64,000 bases of DNA. Origin: Ruegeria sp. A3M17 (GTDB taxonomy: Bacteria > Pseudomonadota > Alphaproteobacteria > Rhodobacterales > Rhodobacteraceae). A model generated the notes under the pieces. The model was not told the origin of the DNA. It was given only the letters and a program-made list of their open reading frames with translations, and ran no database searches. The position numbers were made by a program, and so were the translations under genes. This document shows positions 44,593 through 53,779 of this stretch, in pieces. The DNA lies in assembly GCF_003318255.1 (NCBI RefSeq), contig NZ_QOCF01000019.1, forward strand, positions 1 through 64,000, read 5' to 3'. The first letter of the stretch is position 1. The number at the start of each line of letters is the position of its first letter.

Positions 44593-46088
44593 GAGGTCCA
44601 ACGGTAGAGCCAGACTTCAGAGGCTGGCTGTTTGTCTTTCAGCAACTGCGCGCGCAGCTCGACATGGTCGCGGTCGCCGGGCTCGAACGAAAACGCCAGC
44701 CGCAAACCGCCTGTATCGGGGTTGCGCTGCAGCACACCTTCGGATGTTTCAGCATGCGGCGAGTCCACGAAAATGGTCATCGCCTCTGGGTCGTCGAACA
44801 ACTCGCTTTCTTCAAAGTCAATGACGGCCAGACGCCCTTCGCCAAAGGTGTTGTCGCCCATTGCGGTATTGATCACGCGCGCCATCGGTGTGCGCTGGGG
44901 CTCATCCCCCCAGATCAGGCGATAGGACAGGTCGACCTGGCTGCCAGCCGTATAGGGTTCGGCAGGGCGCCAGTAAGCGACGATGTTATCGTAGATTTCC
45001 TGATCAGCGGGAATTTCAACCAGCGTGACCGCACCTTTGCCCCAATCCGCACCGGGTTCGACCCACAGGCTGGGGCGCTTGTGGTAATTCGCCTCAAGAT
45101 CCGCGTAATCCGCAAACTCACGCTTGCGCTGCAACAAGCCAAAGCCGCGCGGGTTGGTGTCGACGAACGACGAAATCTGCAGGCGGGTCGGGTTCGCCAA
45201 TGGCCGCCACAGAACCTCTCCGGCACCGTTGCGCACCAACAGACCATCGCTGTCGTGTACGGCAGGACGGAAGTCGTCGAACCGGCTGTGGTTGGTCTGA
45301 TCAAACAGGAACATCGACGTGCCGGGGGCGATACCGACGTGGCTCAGGTCCTCACGCGGGAACAGCGTGGCTTCGATATCCATCACGCAATCCGAGCCGG
45401 CTGTGACGTTGAACCGATAAGCACCAGTCACGCTGGGGCTGTCCATCAGCGCGTGGACGACCATATCGCGTTGGCCGGGTTTTGGGCGCTCCAGCCAAAA
45501 TCGGATGAACTCGGGGAATTCCTCACCATCCGGGTCACCGGTTTTCAGGGCCAGACCACGGGCAGAGAGGCCATAGACCTCATGCAAGCCAATGGCGCGG
45601 AAATAGCTGGCGCCTTGCCAGACGCAGAACTCATCGGTCTGGCCGGGGCGGTGCATTTCGGTGCGCAGACGCAGGCCGGAAAAGCCCAGCGTGTCGTCGA
45701 TTGGCAGTTCCGGAACGTCCTCGGATTTGTCGAACATCTCAAGATCAAACGCGACCGGAGTGGCCATTCCATTTTCAACGGTTTCAACTTTAACAGTGCG
45801 CGGGAAGTATAGGCCCGGTGTGAAGAAATCGACGTTGAAGGGTGTTTCCGTTTCAAACCAAAGCGCGCGGTCCAGCCGGAACCGGATCGAGCGGTATTGC
45901 TGATATGTCAGATCCACCCATTCCTGCGGAACCATTTCGCGTTCCGCATAGGGTCGGCTGGCCAGATCGCGGGCCATCTCGATGACAACATTGCGGTCAA
46001 ATGGGACCTCACCGCCGGTGGCGAAGGTCGCGGGCGCAAATGCGAGCGCCGACGTTGAGACCAAAAATGCGCGACGTGTAAAATTCAT
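44589..46088 (-). CDS. opgG: Periplasmic glucan biosynthesis protein (OpgG/OpgD family)
   Basis: 499 residues, exported to the periplasm. The N-terminus MNFTRRAFLVSTSALAFAP has a twin-arginine-like motif (TRRAFLV), more like OpgD than OpgG of Escherichia coli. The body has MARDLASRPYAE, YQQYRSIRF and FFTPGLYFPRTVKVE of the family, which acts on the nascent glucan. It overlaps opgC and opgH by four bases each, so the three are one translational unit. Confidence 0.92.
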   Translation of the reverse strand: MNFTRRAFLVSTSALAFAPATFATGGEVPFDRNVVIEMARDLASRPYAEREMVPQEWVDLTYQQYRSIRFRLDRALWFETETPFNVDFFTPGLYFPRTVKVETVENGMATPVAFDLEMFDKSEDVPELPIDDTLGFSGLRLRTEMHRPGQTDEFCVWQGASYFRAIGLHEVYGLSARGLALKTGDPDGEEFPEFIRFWLERPKPGQRDMVVHALMDSPSVTGAYRFNVTAGSDCVMDIEATLFPREDLSHVGIAPGTSMFLFDQTNHSRFDDFRPAVHDSDGLLVRNGAGEVLWRPLANPTRLQISSFVDTNPRGFGLLQRKREFADYADLEANYHKRPSLWVEPGADWGKGAVTLVEIPADQEIYDNIVAYWRPAEPYTAGSQVDLSYRLIWGDEPQRTPMARVINTAMGDNTFGEGRLAVIDFEESELFDDPEAMTIFVDSPHAETSEGVLQRNPDTGGLRLAFSFEPGDRDHVELRAQLLKDKQPASEVWLYRWTS

Positions 46089-47302
46089 TTCTTAGACTTC
46101 CAAGGTTGTGACTTAAACCAAGCGGCCATGTATGCCACGCCGATGATCATCGCAAAGCCAATCATGTTGGCGACGAAAACACTGGCAACATCCCGCCCAC
46201 TCAGGTCTAGACCGACGCCGATAAGTCGTGCTGCAGCCATCGAAAATACGAACACGGCCAATGATTGCTGCCCAACTTTGGTGATGACGGTCAGCAGGAA
46301 CTGCCAGACTTTGGCCGCTGTGCCCTGACCGGTTGCAATCAGGCGATGTCCATGTTCCCCGGCGACAACCCAGCCCAGATACGCGAGTGACAGGAAATGC
46401 AGATAGCGGAACAGGCCAAAATCGGTTTTGTCGCGGAACTCTTTCGTGACCGGCCAGACCTTGCGGATTTCGTCAGCCAGATCGGGGGCCGCCGCGTTGA
46501 TCCATGTGAATACCTTCCACGAACCAAAGGGCATCGAGAAGATCAGGAACAGTGCTGCCGCCCAGATCAAGGTTTTCGATACCGGGGGGGCAGGTATCCA
46601 GCCGCGCATGAAGGCAAAACCAGTGAAGAACAGCAGTTGCCAGCCGAAGGGGTTGAAGAACCACTGCCGCTCCGACCACGGCTCGGCCGGTAGGTCCAGA
46701 ACGTCGGTTTGCGCGACCAGCCAAATCGCGACGGATGCTGCGGCGACCGCCCAAAACCCGATCCGGTAGAGGCCCAGAAACATGGGCATCATCGCCAGAA
46801 CCACCAAGTACATCGGAAGAATGTCGAAATAGTTCGGAACATAGGTCAGCGTGAACAAACCCACGATCTGAGGCGCAGGATCGTTGAAGAAGTGCTGCAG
46901 GTTCAAAGACGAAACGTAGGTCTTTTCAAACAGCCCCGATTGATCCAGCGCCGCCATCGACATGGCGACAAAAAAGAACAGGCAGATATGCGCCCAGTAG
47001 ACCTGCCAAATACGGAACGACACGCGCGCCGTTCCCATCCACCACCCCTTGCGCAGGAACGCTCCGCCAAAGGCAATCGCCGACGCCATGCCCGAGCAGA
47101 ACACGAAAATCTCGGTCGCGTCCGAGAATCCAAACCGCGCGGGAATCCACTTAGCCCATGGATCGTTCGGGATATGGGCGATCAGGATGATGAACATCGC
47201 GATGCCGCGATAGAAATCCAGGCGCGGGTCGCGCGTGCGGGCAGGGGCCGCCGCAGAGGCAGCCACTGGCGCAAAATCAGAAGCGGGCGAAACTGTCGCC
47301 AT
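46085..47302 (-). CDS. opgC: Periplasmic glucan succinyl-/acyltransferase
   Basis: A 405-residue, about ten-helix membrane protein of the OpgC branch of acyltransferase family 3. It opens with the hallmark RDPRLDFYRGIAMFIILIAH and has FGFSDATEIFVFCSGM and FLSLAYLGWVV. It decorates periplasmic glucans with succinyl or other acyl groups, giving negative charge. It is first in the opgC-opgG-opgH operon, and a poorly spaced AGAAGGACAG precedes its ATG. Confidence 0.92.
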   Translation of the reverse strand: MATVSPASDFAPVAASAAAPARTRDPRLDFYRGIAMFIILIAHIPNDPWAKWIPARFGFSDATEIFVFCSGMASAIAFGGAFLRKGWWMGTARVSFRIWQVYWAHICLFFFVAMSMAALDQSGLFEKTYVSSLNLQHFFNDPAPQIVGLFTLTYVPNYFDILPMYLVVLAMMPMFLGLYRIGFWAVAAASVAIWLVAQTDVLDLPAEPWSERQWFFNPFGWQLLFFTGFAFMRGWIPAPPVSKTLIWAAALFLIFSMPFGSWKVFTWINAAAPDLADEIRKVWPVTKEFRDKTDFGLFRYLHFLSLAYLGWVVAGEHGHRLIATGQGTAAKVWQFLLTVITKVGQQSLAVFVFSMAAARLIGVGLDLSGRDVASVFVANMIGFAMIIGVAYMAAWFKSQPWKSKK

Positions 47303-47334
47303 ACGTATTCTGTCCTTCTTGGTCTTAGTTTTTG

Positions 47335-48711
47335 TTATTCAGCCGGGACGCTTTGTGCGTCTCCGTTGTCGCGTGCCGCATCGATCAATGTGCGGCGCGC
47401 AAGAGCGTAATTGTCTTCGCCCCCGGCTCTTTTGGCGCGACGGTCGTCCAGAATGCGCTCGACAGCATCCAGACGGCCGGCGCGCAGGCCGGAATCAATT
47501 GTGATGCGCTCGAATACATCACGTTGGGCGTGGCTTCCACCTGCCAATTGCATACCTGAACGGGCGTTCGACAAAAAGTCGAAGGCGTCGCCGTAAAGGC
47601 CTTCGCCAAAGGCCTCAAGCCCCTTGGCCGCCGCAATGCCAGGATCGGACATGCGGATCGGGGTGTCCCCCTGATTGCGTTGCGCATCTTTCTGAATACG
47701 CTGCAACATCTTGCCGGTCGCCTCTGGGCGGTTGTCGCCGGTCAGTGCCAGAAGATAGTGAAGATCGGCAAAGATCAGACAGCCATCTTCGGTCCGCGCG
47801 GCGCTGAGATCCGCCAGTTCTTCCCAGCGGTTGCCCACATTGACGCCCTCAAGTTCCAGCCGTGACAGCAGGGACGTGGCGTTCGAGATATCGCGGTAGT
47901 CGTCGGTTTTGTCCTGACGGATGTAGTTGTCATACAGCTCCATCACCTGATCGACCTGACCCAGATCCAGATGCATCAGCGCCTTGTGCCACCAGACGTG
48001 ATAGCGGAAGTTGTTGCAGTGGGTCCAAGCCCCTTCGCGTCCGGCCAGCCAATCAAGGCCCAGCTGCGCGTTGCCTGTCATCTCGTGCACATGTGCAACG
48101 GCGTGCAAACCCCAGGCATCGTCCGACACCATCCACAGCGCCTGCCGCCCTGCGATCTCGGCTTTTTCGTAGGCACCGGTTTCTTCCAGAGCGAAGGAAT
48201 GACAGCCCAGCAAATATCCACGACCCGCATGATCGGGTTCGTACGCGGGCAGAATCCGCTCGATCGACCGGCGCATGCCTTCCGCGTCGCCAAGTACAAA
48301 TCGCGTCGCGTGGCTGAGCTTCATTGCCAGCGAGTCTTGTGGGTGGTCGCGCAGAATCTCTTCGAATTTTTGAATGGCCTGCGTGGGCAGGTCAGCCAGA
48401 TACAGACCCAGCGCTTCGACATACAGCCGTTCGCGCGCTGAAACCGGCTGGCGTTCCATGGCACTGTTGGCGGCTGCCATTGCTTCGACGGCGACCGGCA
48501 TCATCTCGCGACGGCCCAACAGGACCATGAACAAGCCTTTGACTGCGTGACCCAGGGCAAAATCGGGTTCAAGCTCCAGAACTTTGCCAAGATGCTGCGG
48601 CGTCACGGCGGCATGGGCCATGAACCCAAGCAGAACACCATCCCAGGCCTCGGCACTTGCCGGGTGGCTGAGGGTGTTCATCTGTCCGAAAACGTCTTGC
48701 TTCATGTTCAT
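47335..48711 (-). CDS. TPR protein of the TTC38 family
   Basis: About 458 residues, almost all helical, with repeats such as SAEAWDGVLLGFMAHAA, ARERLYVEALGLYLADLPTQAIQKFEEILRDHP and LLGCHSFALEETGAYEKAEIAGRQAL that resemble the tetratricopeptide repeat protein 38 family. The most conserved part is WGLHAVAHVHEMTGNAQLGLDWL, followed by HVWWHKALMHLDLG. No signal peptide. Its function is unknown. It lies 32 bases upstream of opgC on the same strand. Several starts are possible (TTG at 48723, ATG at 48711 or 48705); I chose 48711. Confidence 0.83.
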   Translation of the reverse strand: MNMKQDVFGQMNTLSHPASAEAWDGVLLGFMAHAAVTPQHLGKVLELEPDFALGHAVKGLFMVLLGRREMMPVAVEAMAAANSAMERQPVSARERLYVEALGLYLADLPTQAIQKFEEILRDHPQDSLAMKLSHATRFVLGDAEGMRRSIERILPAYEPDHAGRGYLLGCHSFALEETGAYEKAEIAGRQALWMVSDDAWGLHAVAHVHEMTGNAQLGLDWLAGREGAWTHCNNFRYHVWWHKALMHLDLGQVDQVMELYDNYIRQDKTDDYRDISNATSLLSRLELEGVNVGNRWEELADLSAARTEDGCLIFADLHYLLALTGDNRPEATGKMLQRIQKDAQRNQGDTPIRMSDPGIAAAKGLEAFGEGLYGDAFDFLSNARSGMQLAGGSHAQRDVFERITIDSGLRAGRLDAVERILDDRRAKRAGGEDNYALARRTLIDAARDNGDAQSVPAE

Positions 48712-48824
48712 GTTCCGATCCAATCGAGAATATCTACAGCACTTGATGTATCAGAGACTGTGGGCGGGTCGTATCAGTATCGGCCCTGCTCTCGAATTGG
48801 TGAAATGCCGTGTGGGCAAAAATT

Positions 48825-48866
48825 GAAAAAAACCGCCGATTCAAGGGCATGTTTCAGCAACATGCC
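48825..48866 (-). terminator. Hairpin after the CoA-transferase gene
   Basis: GGCATGTT (48846-48853) and AACATGCC (48859-48866) pair perfectly around a 5-base loop, 20 bases past the CoA-transferase stop. On the minus strand a run of seven T residues follows, but only about 14 bases after the stem, so it is not a canonical terminator. Confidence 0.5.
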
Positions 48867-48886
48867 GCCGAAACGGGCACAGTGTT

Positions 48887-50071
48887 TCAATCGTCAAAGG
48901 GGTTTTCAGCGCCTAGAATGGCCTGCGTATCCGCCCCAAAGACGGGCGGAGCAGCCCGATATGTTACAGGTGTGCGCGACAGTTTCAGCGGATTCCCGAT
49001 CAGTTGAACGTCACCCGGTGCGGCCTGCATCGCGATCTGCATCTGGCGGGCTTCGACCTGATCGGTTGCAAAAACCTGATCCAAAGTCTGTACCGGGCCA
49101 ACCGGAACCTTGCGAGCTTCGAGCTGAGCAATCATGGTCTCAGACGCGTGGGTTTTCACCACCGGACGCAACACGGCGTTTAACGCGTCACGATTTTCCA
49201 GACGGGCTGGGTTGGTGGCGAAACGCGGGTCATCCGCCATATCGGGGTGATCGATGAATTCGCAAAAGCGCCGGAACTGACTGTCATTTCCGACGGCCAA
49301 AATGACGTGGCCATCGGCGGTTTCATAGACGTCATAAGGCACGATGTTAGGGTGCCCGTTGCCGCGCCGCTGGGGCACGGTGCCCGAGGTCAGATAGTTT
49401 GCACCTTCGTTGATCAGCCACGCGATCTGCGCATCTACCAGCGCCAGATCAATCTGCTGGCCTTCGCCGGTCTGATCGCGGTGGCGCAGGGCGGCCAGAA
49501 TGCCGACACTTGCGTACATTCCGCACATGACATCGGCGATGCCCACGCCCACCTTCATCGGCGCGCCATCGGGTTCGCCTGTCAGCGACATGATCCCGCC
49601 GTACCCCTGTGCCATCAGGTCATAGCCCGGCTTGGACGCATTTGGCCCGGTCTGGCCGTAGCCTGAGATCGAGCAATAGACGAGGCTGGGAAAGTCTTGC
49701 GACAACGAGGCGTAGTCCAGACCGTATTTCGCCAATCCGCCGGGTTTGAAGTTTTCGATCAGAATGTCCGCATGCGAGGCCAACCGTTTGATTTCAGACT
49801 GTCCCTCGGTCGTGGTGATGTCGATAGCCACGGATTTCTTGTTGCGGTTGGCCGACATGAAATAAGCGCTTAGATCGGACCGGTTGCCTTGCGCATCTTC
49901 GACGTAAGGAGGGCCCCATTGGCGGGTGTCATCCCCGCCGGTCGCGGGGTTTTCGATCTTGATCACGCTGGCCCCCAGATCGCCCAGCAACTGCGTGCAG
50001 GTCGGTCCGGCCAAAATGCGACTGAGGTCCAGGATTTTAACGCCCTTCAGCGGTCCTTCAGATCCGGCCAT
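48887..50071 (-). CDS. Class III CoA-transferase (CaiB/BaiF family)
   Basis: 394 residues. Typical features are LKGVKILDLSRILAGPTCTQLLGDLGASVIKIE at the N-terminus and YDLMAQGYGGIMSLTGEPDGAPMKVGVGIADVMCGMYAS around the catalytic aspartate. It moves CoA between carboxylic acids. The start overlaps the end of the ThDP enzyme gene by 14 bases, and GGAGG precedes it. Formyl-CoA:oxalate CoA-transferase paired with oxalyl-CoA decarboxylase is the classic example of such a pair, but the partner here does not look like oxalyl-CoA decarboxylase, so the substrate is open. Confidence 0.88.
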   Translation of the reverse strand: MAGSEGPLKGVKILDLSRILAGPTCTQLLGDLGASVIKIENPATGGDDTRQWGPPYVEDAQGNRSDLSAYFMSANRNKKSVAIDITTTEGQSEIKRLASHADILIENFKPGGLAKYGLDYASLSQDFPSLVYCSISGYGQTGPNASKPGYDLMAQGYGGIMSLTGEPDGAPMKVGVGIADVMCGMYASVGILAALRHRDQTGEGQQIDLALVDAQIAWLINEGANYLTSGTVPQRRGNGHPNIVPYDVYETADGHVILAVGNDSQFRRFCEFIDHPDMADDPRFATNPARLENRDALNAVLRPVVKTHASETMIAQLEARKVPVGPVQTLDQVFATDQVEARQMQIAMQAAPGDVQLIGNPLKLSRTPVTYRAAPPVFGADTQAILGAENPFDD

Positions 50072-51677
50072 CATAGCCTCCACGGTCAATTTCGGCGGCA
50101 ATCACGGTGAAAGAGTTGGCCTTCATCGCCTCATTCAGGGCAGTGCGCAGTTCCTCGCGGTTGCGAACGGTGTGACCGTTGCCGCCAAACGCCCGGCCCA
50201 TGGCGGCAAAGTCATGGCGGTCGAAATCCACACCTCTGTTGCCCATCTGGCGCTGACGTTGTTTCAGCTCGATCAACGCGAGGCTTGCATCGACAAAGAC
50301 CAGAAAGATCGGGTTTCCGCCCATTTCGGCGGCGGTCGACAGCTCTCCGGCGACCATCAGGAACCCGGCGTCGCCCGAAAAACTGATAATCGGGCGGTTT
50401 GGTTCAGCCAGTTTCAGACCAATCGCCATTGGCACGGCGCAGCCCATGGTACACAGCGCCGAGGACTGGATCAGCCCGCGTTCCTCGGAACAATCCCACA
50501 TCTGGCTCAGCAGAATGCGATGTGCGCCGCTGTCAGCCGTGGCCAGTGTTTCGGCAGGCAGGGTTGCGCGGGCTTCGGCGATGACGGCGGCGGGGCCCCA
50601 TTCCTCATCGGTCGGGAACGCCTCAGCCAGCGCGGCTTTGACCTGCGCGGGTTCACCGCCCGGCCACGTATCGCGGGCAGGATTGCCCTTTGCCATGGCC
50701 TCCAACGTGGCACCCGTATCGGCGACCATATTCAGGCTGGCCTGATGCATATAGTGGTCATTGATCACAGCCGAGATGTCGATAACGCGCTTTTCCTCGG
50801 GGTCCCAGACCTCGCGCCAGCCGGGGCGCATCTCGATCGGATCGTAGCCAAGACACAAGACCAGATCGGCCTGTTCAACAAGCGGCAGAAGATGTTTGTC
50901 GGCCAGCGGTGACAACCCGGCCCCTCCAAGACACAAAGGGTGATCTTCGGGCACAACTCCCTTGGCTTTGTAGGTGGTTACAAAGGGGATGCCGAAATGT
51001 TCCAGAAACGCCTGCACAACATTGCGCGATCCGTCATACAGCACGTCCAGCCCCACAATCGCAATGGGACGTTCCGCGTCAGCCACCCAACGGCGCGCTT
51101 TCTCAAGGCAATTGCCCTCGGGCGCGACGGCGGCAGCCTTGACCAGCCGCCGCTTCTTGACGCTGGATACGCGCATATCCGCAACCGAGATCGGAATATC
51201 GATATGCACGGGTCCGGGGCGCGGCTGGTTGGCCAGCGATACGGCCTTGTCTGCCACGATATCCGCGCCCTGTGCCGTCAGTTTAAAGGTTCCTTTGGTG
51301 ATCGAGCGATAGACCTGTGCGTGATCCATAACCTGATGGGTATAAGTCAGCGCTTCATCCGCATCGACGCAACCGGTCAGCACGATCATCGGCACCCGAT
51401 CCTGCAAGGCGTTGGCGACCACGTTGATCCCGTTCATCGCGCCGGGGCCAAGCGTCGCCACCAGAATGGCAGGTGCGCCGTCGCGGTGATGCACGGCTTC
51501 GGCCATGAATCCGGCGGCGTTTTCGTGCTTGGTCAGGTGAAAGGTGATCCCCGCCTGTTCCAGCGCATCCACCAACGTCAGAACCTCGCCACCGGGCATA
51601 CCAAAGGCATGGCGGCATCCGGCCTCGTAAAGTCTTTGGGCCAAAAGGTCCGCGGCGCGGGGCGAAAGGTCCTGCAT
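50058..51677 (-). CDS. Thiamine diphosphate-dependent enzyme (acetolactate synthase-like)
   Basis: 539 residues with the three-domain layout of ThDP enzymes: N-terminal domain with the cofactor-activating Glu52 (LTKHENAAGFMAEA), a central domain, and a C-terminal cofactor-binding domain with FSGDAGFLMVAGELSTAAEMG near residue 430. It falls in the acetolactate synthase / sulfoacetaldehyde acetyltransferase / oxalyl-CoA decarboxylase superfamily; no small regulatory ilvN partner is nearby. The 14-base overlap with the CoA-transferase gene implies they act in one pathway, perhaps decarboxylating or thiolytically handling a 2-keto or CoA-linked acid. GGAG precedes the ATG. Confidence 0.85.
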   Translation of the reverse strand: MQDLSPRAADLLAQRLYEAGCRHAFGMPGGEVLTLVDALEQAGITFHLTKHENAAGFMAEAVHHRDGAPAILVATLGPGAMNGINVVANALQDRVPMIVLTGCVDADEALTYTHQVMDHAQVYRSITKGTFKLTAQGADIVADKAVSLANQPRPGPVHIDIPISVADMRVSSVKKRRLVKAAAVAPEGNCLEKARRWVADAERPIAIVGLDVLYDGSRNVVQAFLEHFGIPFVTTYKAKGVVPEDHPLCLGGAGLSPLADKHLLPLVEQADLVLCLGYDPIEMRPGWREVWDPEEKRVIDISAVINDHYMHQASLNMVADTGATLEAMAKGNPARDTWPGGEPAQVKAALAEAFPTDEEWGPAAVIAEARATLPAETLATADSGAHRILLSQMWDCSEERGLIQSSALCTMGCAVPMAIGLKLAEPNRPIISFSGDAGFLMVAGELSTAAEMGGNPIFLVFVDASLALIELKQRQRQMGNRGVDFDRHDFAAMGRAFGGNGHTVRNREELRTALNEAMKANSFTVIAAEIDRGGYDGRI

Positions 51678-51755
51678 TAGTTATGCTCCGAAATAATACG
51701 TCATTGCAGATTGCGGAGGACGCGTCCGGACGCAAGCAGGTTCACGGCAGTGTGA

Positions 51756-52214
51756 CTAATTGACTGCGGATTCCGCCACTGCCTGAAACTTTTCATCCAG
51801 CTCTGCCGCAATTTCTTGCAGTGGCTTACCGCCTTGCTGGGCATAGGGGGCAAAGACGTGGCTTGGGGTTTTGTAGGACAAAGCCGCCGTGCCGTCCGCA
51901 TTCTCGGTCACGTAGAACCGGATGGGCGCTTCGATCATTGCGTTGACCGAAGTTTCCAGAACCCGAACTGCATAGTCGTTGTTAAAGGCACCGATCACTA
52001 AGTTTCCGGGAATGATGATGCCACGGGCCGCCGCCGCCTTGGTGGGCCCGGCCTGCGTTACAACAATCAGACCGTTTTCTTTGACAGCGGTCTTCGTATC
52101 CGCGACCAACGCATCATAGCTTTTGTCGGTGGAATGAACGGCCCAGCCCGACAGCGGTTCTTGTGCCAGCGCGGGAAGGGCCAGTAAACACAGTACGGTC
52201 GAAATAGCCTTCAT
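51756..52214 (-). CDS. Exported DUF302 protein
   Basis: 152 residues from the ATG at the complement of 52212-52214. A signal peptide MKAISTVLCLLALPALA with an ALA cleavage site is followed by one DUF302 domain (SYDALVADTKTAVKENGLIVVTQ and VLETSVNAMIEAPIRFYV). DUF302 folds are found in periplasmic proteins of unknown role, and some relatives bind ligands. Whether it is cotranscribed with the cob operon upstream is unclear: it begins 100 bases after the cobF stop, with no clear terminator between. Confidence 0.87.
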   Translation of the reverse strand: MKAISTVLCLLALPALAQEPLSGWAVHSTDKSYDALVADTKTAVKENGLIVVTQAGPTKAAAARGIIIPGNLVIGAFNNDYAVRVLETSVNAMIEAPIRFYVTENADGTAALSYKTPSHVFAPYAQQGGKPLQEIAAELDEKFQAVAESAVN

Positions 52215-52314
52215 CGTGCTGTCCTCATGGGTATGGGTACGAAATTGATGCCAGAAACTCGTATTTCGCGCAGTCACAATCCCGTGGGTAGCAGCCGCAG
52301 AAGTTGCCTTCGGA

Positions 52315-53058
52315 TCAGTCCACACGCCTTTTCAGCAGATAAATGTCCATGATCCAGCCATAATCCGCCCGCGCTTTTGCCCGCGTTTCGACAATCTGCG
52401 ACGCCATATCAGCCAAAGGACCGTGGATCAGGATTTCTTCCTTCATCCCCACATAAGCGCCCCACCAGATTTCGTAGTCGGCCATCTCAAGGCTTTGAAA
52501 CGAACACTCGCCGTCCAGCATAACAGCCACTTTCGAGGCGTTTAGCGGCCAGCCTTCAACCCGAATGCGCCGACCGGTGGTCACGACATACGGCGCTCCC
52601 AGATCGTTAATCGGTATCGCATGCGCCGCGGTCAGTGCCTGAAGCGCAGTGATACCAGGGATTACGCGCGTCTCCGGTTGGGGTTGCAGCCGCGAAGCGA
52701 TGCGCAGCGAACTATCGTAAAGCGAGGGATCGCCCCAGATCAAAAGGGCAACCCGCTTTGCATCACGATGCGCCGCGATCGCCTCCTGCCACCGCAGAGC
52801 GATGGCATCGTGCCATTCATCAACGCCGCGCAGATAGCCATCATTGGCTCGCCGTTTGGGAATATCAAAATATGCGATCTGTGGCGCGGTGTCGGTCACC
52901 TGAGCGATAATCTTTTCCCGCAAACCGGCCAAATCGGCCTTGTTCTCGCCCTTGCGCGGGATCAGGATCAGGTCTGCGTCCCGAATTGCACTAGCGCCTT
53001 GAAACGTCAGGTGGTCCGGATTGCCGGTGCCAATACCGATCAGAGTTAAGTCAAACAT
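52315..53058 (-). CDS. cobF: Precorrin-6A synthase (deacetylating)
   Basis: Methylates precorrin-5 at C1 and removes the acetyl group, giving precorrin-6A. 247 residues from the ATG at the complement of 53056-53058, in a tetrapyrrole methylase fold: LIGIGTGNPDHLTFQG near the start, LLIWGDPSLYDSS and VIPGITALQALTAAHAI for SAM binding. It overlaps cobA by eight bases and is the last gene of the minus-strand cluster. Confidence 0.93.
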   Translation of the reverse strand: MFDLTLIGIGTGNPDHLTFQGASAIRDADLILIPRKGENKADLAGLREKIIAQVTDTAPQIAYFDIPKRRANDGYLRGVDEWHDAIALRWQEAIAAHRDAKRVALLIWGDPSLYDSSLRIASRLQPQPETRVIPGITALQALTAAHAIPINDLGAPYVVTTGRRIRVEGWPLNASKVAVMLDGECSFQSLEMADYEIWWGAYVGMKEEILIHGPLADMASQIVETRAKARADYGWIMDIYLLKRRVD

Positions 53059-53779
53059 AGTCGGTCTCTGCCAGAGGGCCATAGAGGATCAGGGCAGGGG
53101 CCGTGCCGATCTCAGCGCCCAGCTTGTCCGCCAACTCACCAACCGTGGATCGGTGTAGCACCTGATCCGGGGTCGAAACGGATTCGGCCATCAGCGCCGG
53201 CGTCTCCAGCGGCAAGCCATGTTCATTCAGTGCCTTGACCAGTATAGGAAATGTGCGCTTGCCCATGAATACAACGGTAGTGGCATCTGGGTCGGCAAGG
53301 GCGGTCAGATTCAGATCATCGGGCAGCTTGCCACTGACATCGTGGCCGGTGACGAATTGCACGCGACGCGCCGTGAGCCGCCGCGTCAGGGGAATGCCAG
53401 CTGCCGCTGCTGCGGCAACCGCCGAAGGGATGCCGGGGATAATCTCGTATTCGATCCCGGCCTCGCGTAGCGCCACCAGTTCTTCTTCCAGACGTCCAAA
53501 CAGACCGCCATCGCCTGATTTCAGTCGCACGACGCGGGCACCGGTTTTGGCGTAATCCACCAACAGGCGGCTGACGTGGTCTTGTTTCGGTGAGGGGCGG
53601 CCAGCGCGTTTGCCAACCCCGACAAGATCTGCGTCCTGATGCGCATGGCTCAGGATTGGGCCACTGCTAAGATCGTCAAACAACACCGCGTCTGCCTTTT
53701 GCATCCGGTCCACGGCCTTAAGCGTCAGCAGTTCCGGATCTCCGGGACCGGAGCCAATGAACGAAACGAAACCGCTCAT
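53051..53779 (-). CDS. cobA: Uroporphyrinogen-III C-methyltransferase
   Basis: Methylates uroporphyrinogen III at C2 and C7 to precorrin-2, the entry into cobalamin synthesis. 242 residues with the SUMT signature: FIGSGPGDPELLTLKAVDRM, VRLKSGDGGLFGRLEEEL and GIPSAVAAAAAAGIPLTRR. There is no siroheme-forming CysG extension, so it is the dedicated CobA. It overlaps cobB and cobF. Confidence 0.95.
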   Translation of the reverse strand: MSGFVSFIGSGPGDPELLTLKAVDRMQKADAVLFDDLSSGPILSHAHQDADLVGVGKRAGRPSPKQDHVSRLLVDYAKTGARVVRLKSGDGGLFGRLEEELVALREAGIEYEIIPGIPSAVAAAAAAGIPLTRRLTARRVQFVTGHDVSGKLPDDLNLTALADPDATTVVFMGKRTFPILVKALNEHGLPLETPALMAESVSTPDQVLHRSTVGELADKLGAEIGTAPALILYGPLAETDYV

